Shown: positions 39,459-48,837, counted from the stretch's first letter. The stretch is DNA of 64,000 nucleotides from Stigmatella aurantiaca (GCF_900109545.1 NZ_FOAP01000017.1:140602-204601); one strand, 5' to 3'. The notes: generated from the sequence alone by a model not told the origin. A program made the numbers and translations.

Positions 39459-40247
39459 CTACCGTTCCGTGCCGGTGAAGGCGAGCACCTCGCGGACGAA
39501 GAGTTCCGGGGCCTCGTTCATGGCGAAGTGCGCCTGGCCCGGCAGCACGGTGATGTGGCTGCGCGGCAGCACCCCCTGCAAGTCCTTGGCGACTTGGGCG
39601 CAGAAGGGAGGACTGCGCTCGCCGTACATCAGCAGGGTGGGCACGGTGAGCTCCGCGTAGCGCGCAAGGTGTCGCCACGCATCCGTGATGACCCGGCCCT
39701 CGCGTGCCAGCGTGTGCGCCGAGGCCACAAGCGCATTCCACTGAGGCTGGGCCTTCATGGCCTGCACCGTGGCCTCGTCCGCGCCGCCAATGTCTCTCAG
39801 AAAGGTCTCTAGCGTCTCCGCCAGACGCCCTTCCCGCGCCAGCGCCTCCAGGCGGGGGATGATGTCGACAGGGCCAAAGGACTCCATGGGCGTGAGCGGC
39901 GGCTCATACACGATGAGCTTGCCCACGTTGCGCGTGAGCAGCGCCGCGCCCAGCGCGCAGATGCCCCCGAACGAGTGTCCCACGAGCACCACGGGGCCTG
40001 GCACCGCGTTCACCAGGGCCGCCACATCCTCGAACTCGCGCTCGACGGCGTACGCGGAGGCGTCCCCGCTCCGTCCCCGGCCTCGCCGGTCCAGGGCATA
40101 CACGGTCCAGCGCGCCTGGAGCGCCGGGAGGACGGCGTCCCAGGAGTGGTGGTCGAGGTTGGACCCATGGACGAGGACGAGCGAGGGCCCCGTCCCCGCA
40201 CGCGCATAAGCCAGCGGGGTGCCATCGTTTGAAAGCAAGGTCTCCAA
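39459..40247 (-). CDS. Alpha/beta hydrolase
   Basis: 262 residues. The fold is clear from LVLVHGSNLDHHSW (oxyanion loop), VGHSFGG with nucleophile Ser92, and the catalytic His in GQAHFAMNEAPELF. The acid residue is less obvious (MYGERSPPF). Substrate is unknown; homologues are esterases, epoxide hydrolases or haloperoxidase-like enzymes. I chose TTG 40247 because AGGAG lies eight bases upstream and the core begins just after; longer in-frame starts add a sequence with no fold features. It is divergent from the SRPBCC gene. Confidence 0.82.
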   Translation of the reverse strand: METLLSNDGTPLAYARAGTGPSLVLVHGSNLDHHSWDAVLPALQARWTVYALDRRGRGRSGDASAYAVEREFEDVAALVNAVPGPVVLVGHSFGGICALGAALLTRNVGKLIVYEPPLTPMESFGPVDIIPRLEALAREGRLAETLETFLRDIGGADEATVQAMKAQPQWNALVASAHTLAREGRVITDAWRHLARYAELTVPTLLMYGERSPPFCAQVAKDLQGVLPRSHITVLPGQAHFAMNEAPELFVREVLAFTGTER

Positions 40248-40436
40248 GGTGTGCTCCTGGGAAGGGGGGTCTGTTTGACGGATGAAGCCCGGGCATTCAA
40301 GACCCAGGTTCCTCCCTTGCCCTGATGCCCGCCCTTCAGGCGTTCCCCCGAAGCACGGCCGTCTCAGGTTGTCCCGCCAAGTCCTCCTCCCAATGTTGGG
40401 GAGGCGCAAGGGATTCGCTCGTGCGGGGGAGCTGCG

Positions 40437-41075
40437 ATGAGAACGGTCAACTTGGGACAGGTGGGGCGCATTGCCGTCGTGGTGCTCAGCGGTTCGCTCC
40501 TGAAATTTGGCCTGTCACGCCGCCGGGGCCTCCGCCCCCATACCGCGGACCGCCGGAAGCCGGCCGAGCAGGGGGCGCCTGTCGAGGCCGTGGGGCTGGA
40601 GCGTTCCGTGACGATTGGAAAGTCCGCGGAGGAGCTCTACCGCCTCTGGCGCGCGCCGGAGACGCTGCCGCGCCTGCTGGGAGACTTCGCCGAGGTCTCC
40701 GCCGCGGGCGAGGACCGCATGCACTGGAAGGTGCATGCCCCGCTGGGCCAGAGCGTGGAGTGGGACGCGCGCATCGTGGAGGACCGGCCTGGTGAGGAGG
40801 TGCGCTGGGTGTCGCCGGAGGGCGCCGCGTGGTCCATCGAGGGCGCCGTGCGCTTCCGTCCCGCCCCGGCCAACTGGGGCACCGAGGTGACGTTCCGCCT
40901 CCACATCCGCCCCCCCGGTGGGGCCGCCGGTGAGGCCGCCATGCGGCACCTGCGGTCCGTGCCCGGGGCGCTCGTGCACAAGGTGCTCCGGCGCTTCAAG
41001 AGCCTCGCCGAGACGGGGGAGATTCCCACGCTCCACCACAACCCTTCCGCCCGGAAAAGCGCTTCGGCCTCGTGA
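40437..41075 (+). CDS. SRPBCC (START/polyketide cyclase-like) family protein
   Basis: 212 residues. An N-terminal hydrophobic stretch (~8-27) may be a weak membrane anchor. Residues ~52-200 form an SRPBCC domain: LERSVTIGKSAEELYRLWRAPETLPRLLGDFAEVS, MHWKVHAPLG, VRWVSPEGA, and a long C-terminal helix with VPGALVHKVLRRFKSLAETGEIPT. Such proteins bind hydrophobic ligands in a helix-grip cavity. It is 36 bp before a zinc alcohol dehydrogenase, a pairing that suggests a joint role in stress or carbonyl metabolism. GGGAG precedes ATG. Confidence 0.8.
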   Translation: MRTVNLGQVGRIAVVVLSGSLLKFGLSRRRGLRPHTADRRKPAEQGAPVEAVGLERSVTIGKSAEELYRLWRAPETLPRLLGDFAEVSAAGEDRMHWKVHAPLGQSVEWDARIVEDRPGEEVRWVSPEGAAWSIEGAVRFRPAPANWGTEVTFRLHIRPPGGAAGEAAMRHLRSVPGALVHKVLRRFKSLAETGEIPTLHHNPSARKSASAS

Positions 41076-41111
41076 GCCCGCGCCGGGCCAGAACCCTCAA
41101 GGAGACGTCAC

Positions 41112-42281
41112 ATGCGTGCACTCTGCTGGAATGGCATCAATGACTTGCGGGTGGAGACCGTCCCGGATCCGGAGATCGTCAACCCGCACGACGTCATCCT
41201 GCGGGTGACGATGTCCACCACCTGTGGCTCCGACCTGCACTTCATCGATGGCTACATCCCCTCGATGCGCGAGGGGGACGTCATCGGCCACGAGTTCATG
41301 GGCGAAGTCGTGGAGGTGGGCCGCGAGGTGAAGAAGGTGAAGAAGGGAGACCGCGTGGTCGTCCCCTCGTTCATCGTCTGCGGCAATTGCTGGTACTGCC
41401 AGCATGACCTCTGGTCGCTGTGCGACAACACCAACCCGAACCCCGAGCTCCAGATGGAGACGTTCGGCCACTCGACCGCAGGCATCTACGGCTACACCCA
41501 TGCCTTCGGCGGCTACGCGGGCGCGCACGCTCACTACGTCCGGGTGCCACACGCGGATCAGGACTGCTTCCTCGTGCCCGAGGGCCTGAAGGACGAGCAG
41601 GTCATCTTCCTGTCGGACGCCGCGCCCACTGGCTACATGGGCGCGGACTTCTGCAACATCCAACCCGGGTACACCGTCGCGGTGTGGGGCGCAGGGGGCG
41701 TGGGGCTCATGGCCATGGAGAGCGCCTACCTCCTGGGCGCCGAGCGCGTCATCGCCATCGACCGCTTCCCGGAGCGGCTCCGGCTCGCCCGGGAGCAGGC
41801 GGGCGCGGAGACCCTCGACTACACCCAGGTGGACAGCGTCGTGGAAGCGCTGCGGGAGATGACGGGTGGGCGCGGCCCCGATGCGTGCATCGACGCGGTG
41901 GGCATGGAGGCCCACGGCACGGGCATTGGCTATGCGTATGACCGGGCCAAGCAGGCGCTGCACCTGCACTCGGACCGGGGCCAGGCGCTGCGAGAGGCCA
42001 TCCTCTCCTGCCGCAAGGGCGGCACGCTGTCGATCCTCGGCGTCTATGGCCTGATGGACAAGTTTCCCCTGGGCGCCATCATGAACAAGGGGCTCACGGT
42101 GCGCACCGCGCAGCAGCATGGCCAGAAGTACGTGCCCCGCCTGCTGGAGCACGTGGCGCGCGGGGAGTTGGATCCCTCGTACCTCGTGACGCACCGGTTC
42201 TCGCTGGAGGAGGCCCCGCGGGGCTATGAAATGTTCAAGAACAAGGAGCAGGGCTGCGTGCGGGCCGTGTTCACCCCCTGA
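41112..42281 (+). CDS. Zinc-dependent alcohol dehydrogenase (formaldehyde dehydrogenase-like)
   Basis: 389 residues of the medium-chain dehydrogenase family. Catalytic zinc ligands are visible as Cys38, with His60-Glu61 in GHEFMGEV. The structural zinc site is Cys90, Cys93, Cys96 and Cys104. The Rossmann motif is VWGAGGVGLMA, and AIDRFPERLRLA indicates NAD preference. The insert between ~205 and 300 and the closing region resemble glutathione-independent formaldehyde dehydrogenases. It oxidises an alcohol or hemithioacetal to a carbonyl product. GGAG precedes ATG. It probably forms an operon with the SRPBCC gene. Confidence 0.88.
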   Translation: MRALCWNGINDLRVETVPDPEIVNPHDVILRVTMSTTCGSDLHFIDGYIPSMREGDVIGHEFMGEVVEVGREVKKVKKGDRVVVPSFIVCGNCWYCQHDLWSLCDNTNPNPELQMETFGHSTAGIYGYTHAFGGYAGAHAHYVRVPHADQDCFLVPEGLKDEQVIFLSDAAPTGYMGADFCNIQPGYTVAVWGAGGVGLMAMESAYLLGAERVIAIDRFPERLRLAREQAGAETLDYTQVDSVVEALREMTGGRGPDACIDAVGMEAHGTGIGYAYDRAKQALHLHSDRGQALREAILSCRKGGTLSILGVYGLMDKFPLGAIMNKGLTVRTAQQHGQKYVPRLLEHVARGELDPSYLVTHRFSLEEAPRGYEMFKNKEQGCVRAVFTP

Positions 42282-42381
42282 GGGGCACCCGCGGCGTCGG
42301 GAAGAGGACGCCGCCCGGCCGGCCCGGTTGAATCACTGTCCGGAACACGGATAACGGTTTCCCCCCAGGGGGGAGCTGTTC

Positions 42382-42918
42382 ATGACACATGGGTGGAACT
42401 CGAGCGCATGCCGTGGGCTTCAGACGTTCTGCATGCTGGCCCTGATGGCTGGCTGTGGTGAGGAGGACTCGACAGACGTCCAATCCCTGTCGCTGGACAC
42501 CAGAGACCCCTACGCCAATGCGGTGGGCCCGGGCTCCAGCGCGGTCGCGCACGAGGCCTTCCAGGCGGTGGGGCCTCCGGATGGGGAGTCCGCCATCATG
42601 CTGGGCCTGCTGGGCACCTCCCTGGTGCTCGATATGGGGGAGGGCGAGGAGGGCACGGGAGAGCTCTCCGTGTACTACAGCGGCGTGTCCATCGGCGTGG
42701 TGACCTACGTGGACTTCCTCGGGGCCGACGGCACGCTGCTCAGCAGCGGCCTGCTGCACCTGGCGAAGATCCGGGGCGGCAAGCAGGTGACGCACGTGCC
42801 GTACCCTTCGGCGCCCACGCCCTACCGCTACGTCCGCATCCGGGGACTGTTGGCGGTGCCCTACGCCATCGACGCGGTCGAGGCCGCCAGCATCGTGGCG
42901 CCCCCGTCCGCCCTGTGA
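42382..42918 (+). CDS. Predicted lipoprotein, 178 aa, function unknown
   Basis: The signal peptide ends in the lipobox LMAGC, so the mature protein is lipid-anchored. The remainder (YANAVGPGSSAVAHEAFQAVGPPDGESA..., then LVLDMGEGEEGTGELSVYY) follows the pattern of a discoidin-like or Calx-beta-type beta sandwich found in many myxobacterial surface proteins. That assignment is by eye. GGGGGAG precedes the ATG. It converges on the protease gene across a strong hairpin. Confidence 0.7.
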   Translation: MTHGWNSSACRGLQTFCMLALMAGCGEEDSTDVQSLSLDTRDPYANAVGPGSSAVAHEAFQAVGPPDGESAIMLGLLGTSLVLDMGEGEEGTGELSVYYSGVSIGVVTYVDFLGADGTLLSSGLLHLAKIRGGKQVTHVPYPSAPTPYRYVRIRGLLAVPYAIDAVEAASIVAPPSAL

Positions 42919-42922
42919 AGCG

Positions 42923-42954
42923 CCTCCTCCCAGCCTCAATGTGCTGGGAGGAGG
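42923..42954. terminator. Strong 12-bp hairpin between convergent genes
   Basis: CCTCCTCCCAGC at 42923-42934 is perfectly complementary to 42943-42954, with an eight-base loop. It lies between the lipoprotein stop (42918) and the protease stop (42968). This is the clearest bidirectional terminator-like structure in the window; no long T-run follows on either strand. Confidence 0.75.
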
Positions 42955-42967
42955 ACGTCCTTGCTGC

Positions 42968-45900
42968 TTACGGCTGCCCGGACCCGGTCATCCCCGGGAC
43001 GAGCATGGCCTGCCGGGGGCTCACGGACGAGGTGACCTGGAAGACGACGTCGTCCCGGTCGTTGTAGGTGCCGCTGGTGCACGTCGTCACGGTGCTGCTG
43101 GTGCCGTAGCGGAACTGGGCACGCACGGCCTGCTGGCCCGTCGCGGTGCCGTTGAGCGTGAAGGTGTGCGAGAACGTCTTGCTGCCGGAGCCCGTGCAGG
43201 CCAGGCCCTTGACCAGCTCGGTCCACGAGGGCGTGCCGACGGCCGTCGTGTAGTAGAGGTCCAGGGAGTCCGTCGAGCCGTAGCACCACACCGTGACGTC
43301 CACCTTCACCTGCTTGCCCGGGGCGAAGCCGCCCTGGTCCACCGTCTTGAGGACGATGCGGTCGATGCTCTCGTCCGACTGGTAGGTGCCGTCGTTGCCG
43401 TCGGCGCACGAGGCATTGAGGGTGTTGGGCCGGTTCAGCTCGTTGCCGCCGCTCATGGTGCCACGGCCCTTGATGAGCGTGGCGCCCGTGTCACAGCCAC
43501 AGCCCGCCGTGCAGGCCGGGGTCTTCGTGGTGGCGTTGTAGGTGGCGGTCAGCGGCGTGCACAGCGTGGTGGTGGTGAACTTGAACGCGCTGCTGTAGGC
43601 GCTCGCGCCGCACGTGTCGCTGGCGCGCACCCGCCAGTAGTACGAGGCGTTGCTGGCCAGGGCTGGGGACACCGTCCAGGTGCTGGCCGTGGGCGTGGCG
43701 GAGGCCACCACGCTGCTGAAGGCGGCGTCCGTGGCCACCTGCACCTCGTAACCCGTGGCGCCCGTCACATCGCTCCAGTCCAGCACCGCCGCCAGCCCGA
43801 TGCCCGTGGCGTTGTTCGCCGGGCTCTGCGCCACCGGCGCCGCCAGGCTCACGCAGCCGCGCGTGGTGAAGGTGCGCGCCGCGCTCCACGCGCTCGCGCC
43901 GCCGCAGGAGTTGGAGGCCCGCACCCGCCAGGAGTAGGTGGTGTTGGCCGCCAGCGCCGGGGTCACCGTCCAGGTGCTGGCCGTCAGGCCCGTGGCGGAG
44001 GCCACCACGTTGGTGAAGGCCGCGTCCGTGGCCACCTGCACGTCATACGCCGTGGCGTTCGCGGCATCCGCCCAGTCCAGCACCGGGGCAGGCTCCACGC
44101 CCGTGCTCCCCGAGGCGGGCGTGCTGAGCGCCGGCACCGCCGGTCCCGCGCACGCGGGCGTCACGCAGGTGCAGGCGCTCGCCGGGCTGTAGCACGCGGC
44201 GCTCGCACCGGCCGCCACCACCGAGTAGCAGTACGAACGGCCATTGGCCACCTCGCTGTCCACGTAGCCCGTGCCGGAGACGGTGGCGATGTTCGCCTTG
44301 CCGAAGTCGCAGCCCGCGAAGCCCTCGGTCTTCATCACCCAGTACTGCTTGGCGCCATCCACCGCGGACCACTTCAGGTCCACCTGGCCATCGCCCGGGG
44401 TGGCCGTGGGGGCCGGGGCCTCGGAGGGGCCGGCGGCGCAGCCCGAGTTGACGGGCGCGGGCGTGGAGCAGGCGATGCCGTGGCGGTTGAAGGCCGCGTA
44501 GAGCGCGGACATGTGCGGGGTGCCGTCGGCCAGGTTGCCGTTGTCATCGTCCGCCGCCAGCCACTGCATGTAGCCGTTGGTGGCGCCGCAGCCGTCGGAG
44601 GTGCCCGCGGTGCAGTTGCAGCCGTGCCAGGTGCCCACGTTGCCGCTGCCCTGGTAGAAGATCTTGTTGGCCACCAGGAAGGCGGTGTCCGAGTCGTAGT
44701 TGAACGGCGAGGCGCGCAGGTCCCGCGCGACGAAGTCCCACGCCGCCTGGCGGGTGGGCGAGGCGGAGCAGTGCACCTGCCTGCCGCAGGGGCCCGTGCC
44801 CGAGTTGCAGCGGGTGCACACGAAGTTGGCCGGGGTGGCGGGCGTCTTGTTGACGTGCTTCTCCCAGTCCGCGTCGCGCACGCCCGAGCAGTTGGTGTTG
44901 CACCAGGCCGCGCCCGTCTGGGCCTCGTTCTGATTGTAGCCCGAGCCGTCCGGCGTCAGGCCGCAGCCCGTGTTCGTGGTCTGGAAGAAGCCAAAGCCGA
45001 TGCACGAGGTCTGCAGGCGGTAGATGGCGGCGATGTCCGCGTAGCCCTCGCTGGAGTTGCTGAGCGTGCCGTTGGCATCGAAGTCATCCATGCCGTGGCC
45101 CCACTCGTGGTCGAACACGGCGCCAATCTCGCCCGTGTTCCGGCACCCGCCGCCGCTCTTGTAGAAGTTGACGGTCGAGCCGTTCCAGAAGGCGTTGCAG
45201 GTGCTGGAGAGGTTGACGTTGGCGGTGAGCTTGCCCTGGAGCCAGGTGTTGCTGGGCAGCCAGCCACGGGCCTGCTCCTTCAGCTTGTTGAGCTCGTAGA
45301 AGCACGAGCGCGCCGCGGCCGTGTTGCCCGTGCCGCCGCCGCCGGTGACACAGTCATGGTCGTTGTTCTTGCCGCCCATGTCGATGAAGCCCGTGGTGGA
45401 GCTGAAGCTCGGCGTGCCGCAGCTGTCGCTGATCTTCACGTACTTGCCGTCCAGCGTGGTGGACACCGTGCCGGAGGTGTAGCTGTAGACGCCCGCGCCA
45501 TCCGTGTAGTTGTTGGGCGCGGCGAAGCCCGTGTTCGCCCAGGGCATGGGGGTGTTGGGCTGCAGGGTGCCGCACACGGTGTTGTCCGCGCACGTGCCGA
45601 TGTTGGTGGAGGGGTAGACGCCGCCCTTGAGGGTGGCATCCAGGTAGTGGTTGTCGTCCTCCATCGAGAGGACCTCGCCGGACTGCGCGTCCACCGTCAC
45701 CTTCCAGCGCTCCAGCTCGCCGGGGCGCTGGAAGCCGTAGGTCCACGCCAGGTTATAGGTATAGCCCTGGCCGAAGGTGCCCACGAAGGTCTGCCCCCGC
45801 TGCGCGTCCGCGCGCACCTGGGGAACCACTTCCAGCGTGGGCTGCATCCACAGGGTGCTGGGCGTCTCCAGCAGGCCCAGCCGGTCACCGGCGAAGGCGA

Positions 45901-46546
45901 TGGCCTGCTCGGGCGCCACGGTGGGGCGCACCGAGAGCCGCTGGGGGGTGGACCACGCCTCGGTGCCGATGAGGATGAGGTTGCCGTGGCTGATGGTGGC
46001 CGCCACGCGGCTGTGCCGCACCGGCACCCCGTCCACGAGCTGGGGAATGTGCACCTGCCACAGCTGCGGGGTGACCTGGGTGACGCGCGGCTCACCGAGC
46101 ATCACCGGGTCCACGGCCAGCGCGTCCTGGTTCTCCGCGATGAACTGCACCACCAGGTCGGCGACCGTGGCCGCGTCCACCTGCGCGACGTTGCGGCCCA
46201 GGCGCTGACGCAGCCCCTGGAGCGTGACCTGGTTGCCCACGCCGTCGCCGGGGATGAGCGGGATGGAGCCCTGGATGGCGGTGGGCGTGCCCGTGCGCGC
46301 ATCGAGATAGACGTTGAAGCCGCGGCCATGGCGCGAGAAGAACGCGTCCCATCCGCGCGAGCTCGCGGCGGACAGCTGCGGCTGGAGCTCGCCCAGGGGC
46401 ACGTTGCTGATGGTCAGGGCCAGCTCGGGCTTGAAGAAGGCCTTGCTCGCCAAGGTGGCGGGACCTGACTCGGGGGGGACGATCGCCCAGCTCGCCGCTG
46501 CTCCCAGCAGCGCGCAACAGGCGGTCAACTTCGCGGCATGACGCAT
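42968..46546 (-). CDS. Secreted M36 (fungalysin)-like zinc metalloprotease with FN3-like repeats
   Basis: 1192 residues. A signal peptide (~1-21) is followed by a propeptide with an FTP-like region (~25-260). The catalytic domain contains HEWGH at 480-484 and a downstream ligand Glu500 in SSEGYADI, the arrangement of M36/M4 zincins. Many Cys residues suggest disulfides. Three FN3-like modules occupy ~775-1030; two share long identical blocks with a 99-residue period (VQVATDAAF...TASTWTV). A C-terminal beta-sandwich domain (~1060-1180) may direct binding or sorting. It is likely secreted for predation or nutrient release. It follows the HAMP kinase on the same strand across a 297-bp gap. Confidence 0.88.
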   Translation of the reverse strand: MRHAAKLTACCALLGAAASWAIVPPESGPATLASKAFFKPELALTISNVPLGELQPQLSAASSRGWDAFFSRHGRGFNVYLDARTGTPTAIQGSIPLIPGDGVGNQVTLQGLRQRLGRNVAQVDAATVADLVVQFIAENQDALAVDPVMLGEPRVTQVTPQLWQVHIPQLVDGVPVRHSRVAATISHGNLILIGTEAWSTPQRLSVRPTVAPEQAIAFAGDRLGLLETPSTLWMQPTLEVVPQVRADAQRGQTFVGTFGQGYTYNLAWTYGFQRPGELERWKVTVDAQSGEVLSMEDDNHYLDATLKGGVYPSTNIGTCADNTVCGTLQPNTPMPWANTGFAAPNNYTDGAGVYSYTSGTVSTTLDGKYVKISDSCGTPSFSSTTGFIDMGGKNNDHDCVTGGGGTGNTAAARSCFYELNKLKEQARGWLPSNTWLQGKLTANVNLSSTCNAFWNGSTVNFYKSGGGCRNTGEIGAVFDHEWGHGMDDFDANGTLSNSSEGYADIAAIYRLQTSCIGFGFFQTTNTGCGLTPDGSGYNQNEAQTGAAWCNTNCSGVRDADWEKHVNKTPATPANFVCTRCNSGTGPCGRQVHCSASPTRQAAWDFVARDLRASPFNYDSDTAFLVANKIFYQGSGNVGTWHGCNCTAGTSDGCGATNGYMQWLAADDDNGNLADGTPHMSALYAAFNRHGIACSTPAPVNSGCAAGPSEAPAPTATPGDGQVDLKWSAVDGAKQYWVMKTEGFAGCDFGKANIATVSGTGYVDSEVANGRSYCYSVVAAGASAACYSPASACTCVTPACAGPAVPALSTPASGSTGVEPAPVLDWADAANATAYDVQVATDAAFTNVVASATGLTASTWTVTPALAANTTYSWRVRASNSCGGASAWSAARTFTTRGCVSLAAPVAQSPANNATGIGLAAVLDWSDVTGATGYEVQVATDAAFSSVVASATPTASTWTVSPALASNASYYWRVRASDTCGASAYSSAFKFTTTTLCTPLTATYNATTKTPACTAGCGCDTGATLIKGRGTMSGGNELNRPNTLNASCADGNDGTYQSDESIDRIVLKTVDQGGFAPGKQVKVDVTVWCYGSTDSLDLYYTTAVGTPSWTELVKGLACTGSGSKTFSHTFTLNGTATGQQAVRAQFRYGTSSTVTTCTSGTYNDRDDVVFQVTSSVSPRQAMLVPGMTGSGQP
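43590..44130 (-). repeat. Two ~297-bp repeats encoding FN3-like modules of the protease
   Basis: The blocks around 43680-43800 and 43975-44100 share extended near-identical stretches (for example gcgtccgtggccacctgcac), offset by about 297 bp. They encode YDVQVATDAAF and YEVQVATDAAF modules. They look like a tandem duplication within the gene. Confidence 0.75.
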
Positions 46547-46843
46547 TCGGGACTCCTACGAAACCAGCCAAAGACAAGGCACGGCCGTGCCGGGCCCATG
46601 GCCATGGGCGGCGCGGTGACGATGAGAGGGTGGGGTGAACGGTGAGCGAAATCGAACTGCACCCCGGGTTCTAAAGGAGAATCCAGAAAGGCACAATGAT
46701 TGGGCTTATTTTGCCAACATTGTTTTCCCTTGGATGTGTTGCAATTGAAAGATTGCCGCGACCCTGGGCGGGCCTGTCACATGGCAGGGGTTGTTTCATG
46801 GTGACAACACCCGGACAGAGACCCTGCCCCCCGGGGCAAGGGC
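46547..46843. other. Upstream region of the secreted protease
   Basis: This 297-bp region contains an AT-rich core at about 46680-46760, the most AT-rich stretch in this part of the window. It lies well placed for a promoter of the protease on the minus strand. A small hairpin (TGCCCC 46825-46830 with GGGGCA 46833-46838) follows the kinase stop. No gene or clear -35/-10 pair could be fixed. Confidence 0.4.
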
Positions 46844-48250
46844 TTAGGGCAGGGGGAGGCGGAAGTGGAAGGTGGAGCCCACCCCGGGGGTGCTCTCCAC
46901 CTCGATGTGGCCGCCGTGCGCTTCGATGATGCGCCGGGCGACCGACAGCCCCAGCCCCACGCCGGGGATGGTGTCCCGGTTGCGGGTGCTCCGCCGGAAG
47001 GGCTCGAAGATGCTCTCGCGCTCCGTGGAGGGGATGCCCACCCCGGAGTCCCGCACCGCCACCCGGGCCTCGCCGGCCGTGGTGCTCAGCGCGACGTGCA
47101 CCTGGCCCCCCTCGGGCGAGTACTTGATGGCGTTGCTCAGCAGGTTGTTGAGCACCTGGGAGATGCGCGTCGAATCACACCGCACGGACACCGGCGCGTC
47201 CGGAAGCTGGACCACCACCTCGTGGGCCGGGGAGAGCCCCTGGTGCAGCGCGACGGCCTCGTGCACGAGCCCGCGCAGGTCCTGGCTCTCCAGGCGCAGC
47301 TCCAGCCGCCCCGCCTCGATGCGCGCCGTGTCGAGCAGGTCCTCCACCATCCGCTCCAGGCGCTCCACCTGGCGGGTGATGAGGGCGAAGCGCTCGCGGA
47401 GCTTCTCCTCGGGGGGCAGCGGCTGGTGGGGCCGCATCGTCGAGGCGCCGAGCTTCAGGGCGCTCAGCGGGTTGCGCAGGTCATGCGCCACGCCCGCCAC
47501 GAAGCTCAGCTGCACCTCGCGCTGGCGCTGGAGCCGCTCGGCCATCTGGTTGAACTCGTGGGCAATCTCGCGCAGCTCCTGCGGGCCCACCTCGGGCGCC
47601 ACCTCGGGCGCCGTGCCCGGGCGGAAGTTCACCAGCGCATCCCGGATGGAGAGCAGCGGCTGGTACAGCGAGCGGCGCACGCTCCACAGCCCCACCCCCA
47701 GGCCAATGGCCATCGCCGCGGTGAGGCTCAGCCCCAGCAGGTTGGCCAGCCCATCCCAGCGGTCCGTCTCGTCCGCCACCGCGCGCGCGTCGGCGAAGTT
47801 CACCTCGATGAGCTTCTCGGCGCTCTTCAGCGCGTGGCCGATGAGCTCGGGCCCATCCGAGAGCAGCACCCCCGGGGTGCTCTGGTGCTCCGCGGAGCGC
47901 CGCAGGTAGAGCTCCACCGCGGCCGTCACCTCGTTGACGATGACCGTCTCGGCGGGGCTGCCCACGAAGGCATGGGACTGCTTCAGCCAGTATTGGAGCG
48001 CCTCCTCCGCCTTCTGCATCGCCTGGGCGTGCTGAGAGTCCCCGGTGAGCGCCAGCATCCGCTGCTCCCGGTTGTGCAGGAGCAGGGCGATCTCCAGCTG
48101 CTCCACCGCGCGCACGCTCTCCACGGCCTGCCAGAGCTGGCCGTTGTTCTGCTCCATCCGGCTGGTGATGACCATCAGCGCGGCGGCGATGAGGCTGGCC
48201 AGCACCAGGAGAATCCCCGCGATGCTGGTGAGCAGACTCCGGAGGCTCAT
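46844..48250 (-). CDS. Membrane histidine kinase with periplasmic sensor and HAMP
   Basis: 468 residues. A first transmembrane helix (~8-30) is followed by a helical periplasmic domain (~35-180) of four-helix-bundle type. The second helix (~183-205) leads to HAMP (~206-245). HisKA has His256 (GVAHDLRNPLSAL), and HATPase_c follows (QVLNNLLSNAIKY, GVGLGLSVARR). The start is ATG 48250 or GTG 48271; neither has a clear ribosome-binding site. No response regulator is adjacent. It lies 26 bp after two unknown genes on the same strand and is probably in their operon. Its position before the protease is suggestive only. Confidence 0.87.
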   Translation of the reverse strand: MSLRSLLTSIAGILLVLASLIAAALMVITSRMEQNNGQLWQAVESVRAVEQLEIALLLHNREQRMLALTGDSQHAQAMQKAEEALQYWLKQSHAFVGSPAETVIVNEVTAAVELYLRRSAEHQSTPGVLLSDGPELIGHALKSAEKLIEVNFADARAVADETDRWDGLANLLGLSLTAAMAIGLGVGLWSVRRSLYQPLLSIRDALVNFRPGTAPEVAPEVGPQELREIAHEFNQMAERLQRQREVQLSFVAGVAHDLRNPLSALKLGASTMRPHQPLPPEEKLRERFALITRQVERLERMVEDLLDTARIEAGRLELRLESQDLRGLVHEAVALHQGLSPAHEVVVQLPDAPVSVRCDSTRISQVLNNLLSNAIKYSPEGGQVHVALSTTAGEARVAVRDSGVGIPSTERESIFEPFRRSTRNRDTIPGVGLGLSVARRIIEAHGGHIEVESTPGVGSTFHFRLPLP

Positions 48251-48276
48251 GGCGCGGGGCACGTGGACCACGCCCC

Positions 48277-48834
48277 TTATGCCTTGAGCTTCTCGCGCAG
48301 CGCCTTGGCCCGGCCCTGCATGTCGGGGTCCATGCTGGTGAGCTGAATGGACTTCAGGCGCTCATCCAGGCTCTTGGGCACCTTCGTCTTCAGCTTGCCC
48401 TCCGCCTCCAGCGCCTCCAGCTTCGCGAGCGCCTTGTCGGAGATGCGCTCGCGCGGGTGGTCCAGCAGGCTGTCGAGGAAGTACGCGTCCTCGGGCAGCT
48501 CCGGGTACTTCTCCAGGTAGGCGATGACGCCCTGGACCCATTCCTGGCGCGTCTCGGCCTCGGCCAGCTTCTGCATCGCGGCCTTCTGGGCCTTGCGCTT
48601 GCCGTCCGGGTCGAACTTCTCGGCGAGCCCCTGGGGCAGCTCGCCCCCGGTGAACAGCGCGTCCGCGGCCGTCTTGTACTTCTGATACGAGGCGCTGCGC
48701 TCGATGCGCTGCTGGGCCGGGTCATCCTGGCGCGAGTGGCTGCGGCTCTTGCCGCGCTGTGCGTCGATTTCGCGCCAGCTCTTGTTGCGCTTGCCCGTGA
48801 AGCCGCCTTCGCTGTCGTCCTTGTCGCGAGCCAT
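48277..48834 (-). CDS. Charged helical protein of unknown function, 185 aa
   Basis: I do not recognise a family. The N-terminal third is strongly hydrophilic and Arg/Lys/Ser-rich (GKRNKSWREIDAQRGKSRSHSRQDD). The remainder is predicted alpha-helical, with PHR-like or HEAT-like helices (WVQGVIAYLEKYPELPEDAYFLDSLLDHPRERISDKALAKLEAL). There is no signal peptide or membrane segment. The basic head could bind nucleic acid. It is separated by only three bases from the upstream gene and 26 from the kinase gene, so it is in an operon with both. Confidence 0.65.
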   Translation of the reverse strand: MARDKDDSEGGFTGKRNKSWREIDAQRGKSRSHSRQDDPAQQRIERSASYQKYKTAADALFTGGELPQGLAEKFDPDGKRKAQKAAMQKLAEAETRQEWVQGVIAYLEKYPELPEDAYFLDSLLDHPRERISDKALAKLEALEAEGKLKTKVPKSLDERLKSIQLTSMDPDMQGRAKALREKLKA

Positions 48835-48837
48835 CCG

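Noticed and set aside
39459..40247. The alpha/beta hydrolase as a proven CBASS effector
   Set aside because: It has ordinary esterase motifs, is separated by 193 bp from the CD-NTase, and known CBASS lipases are of other folds. It is kept only as a hypothesis.
46697..46712. A sigma-54-like TTGG...TTGC element upstream of the protease
   Set aside because: Spacing between GG and GC is nine or eight instead of ten, and the element is on the strand opposite to the protease.
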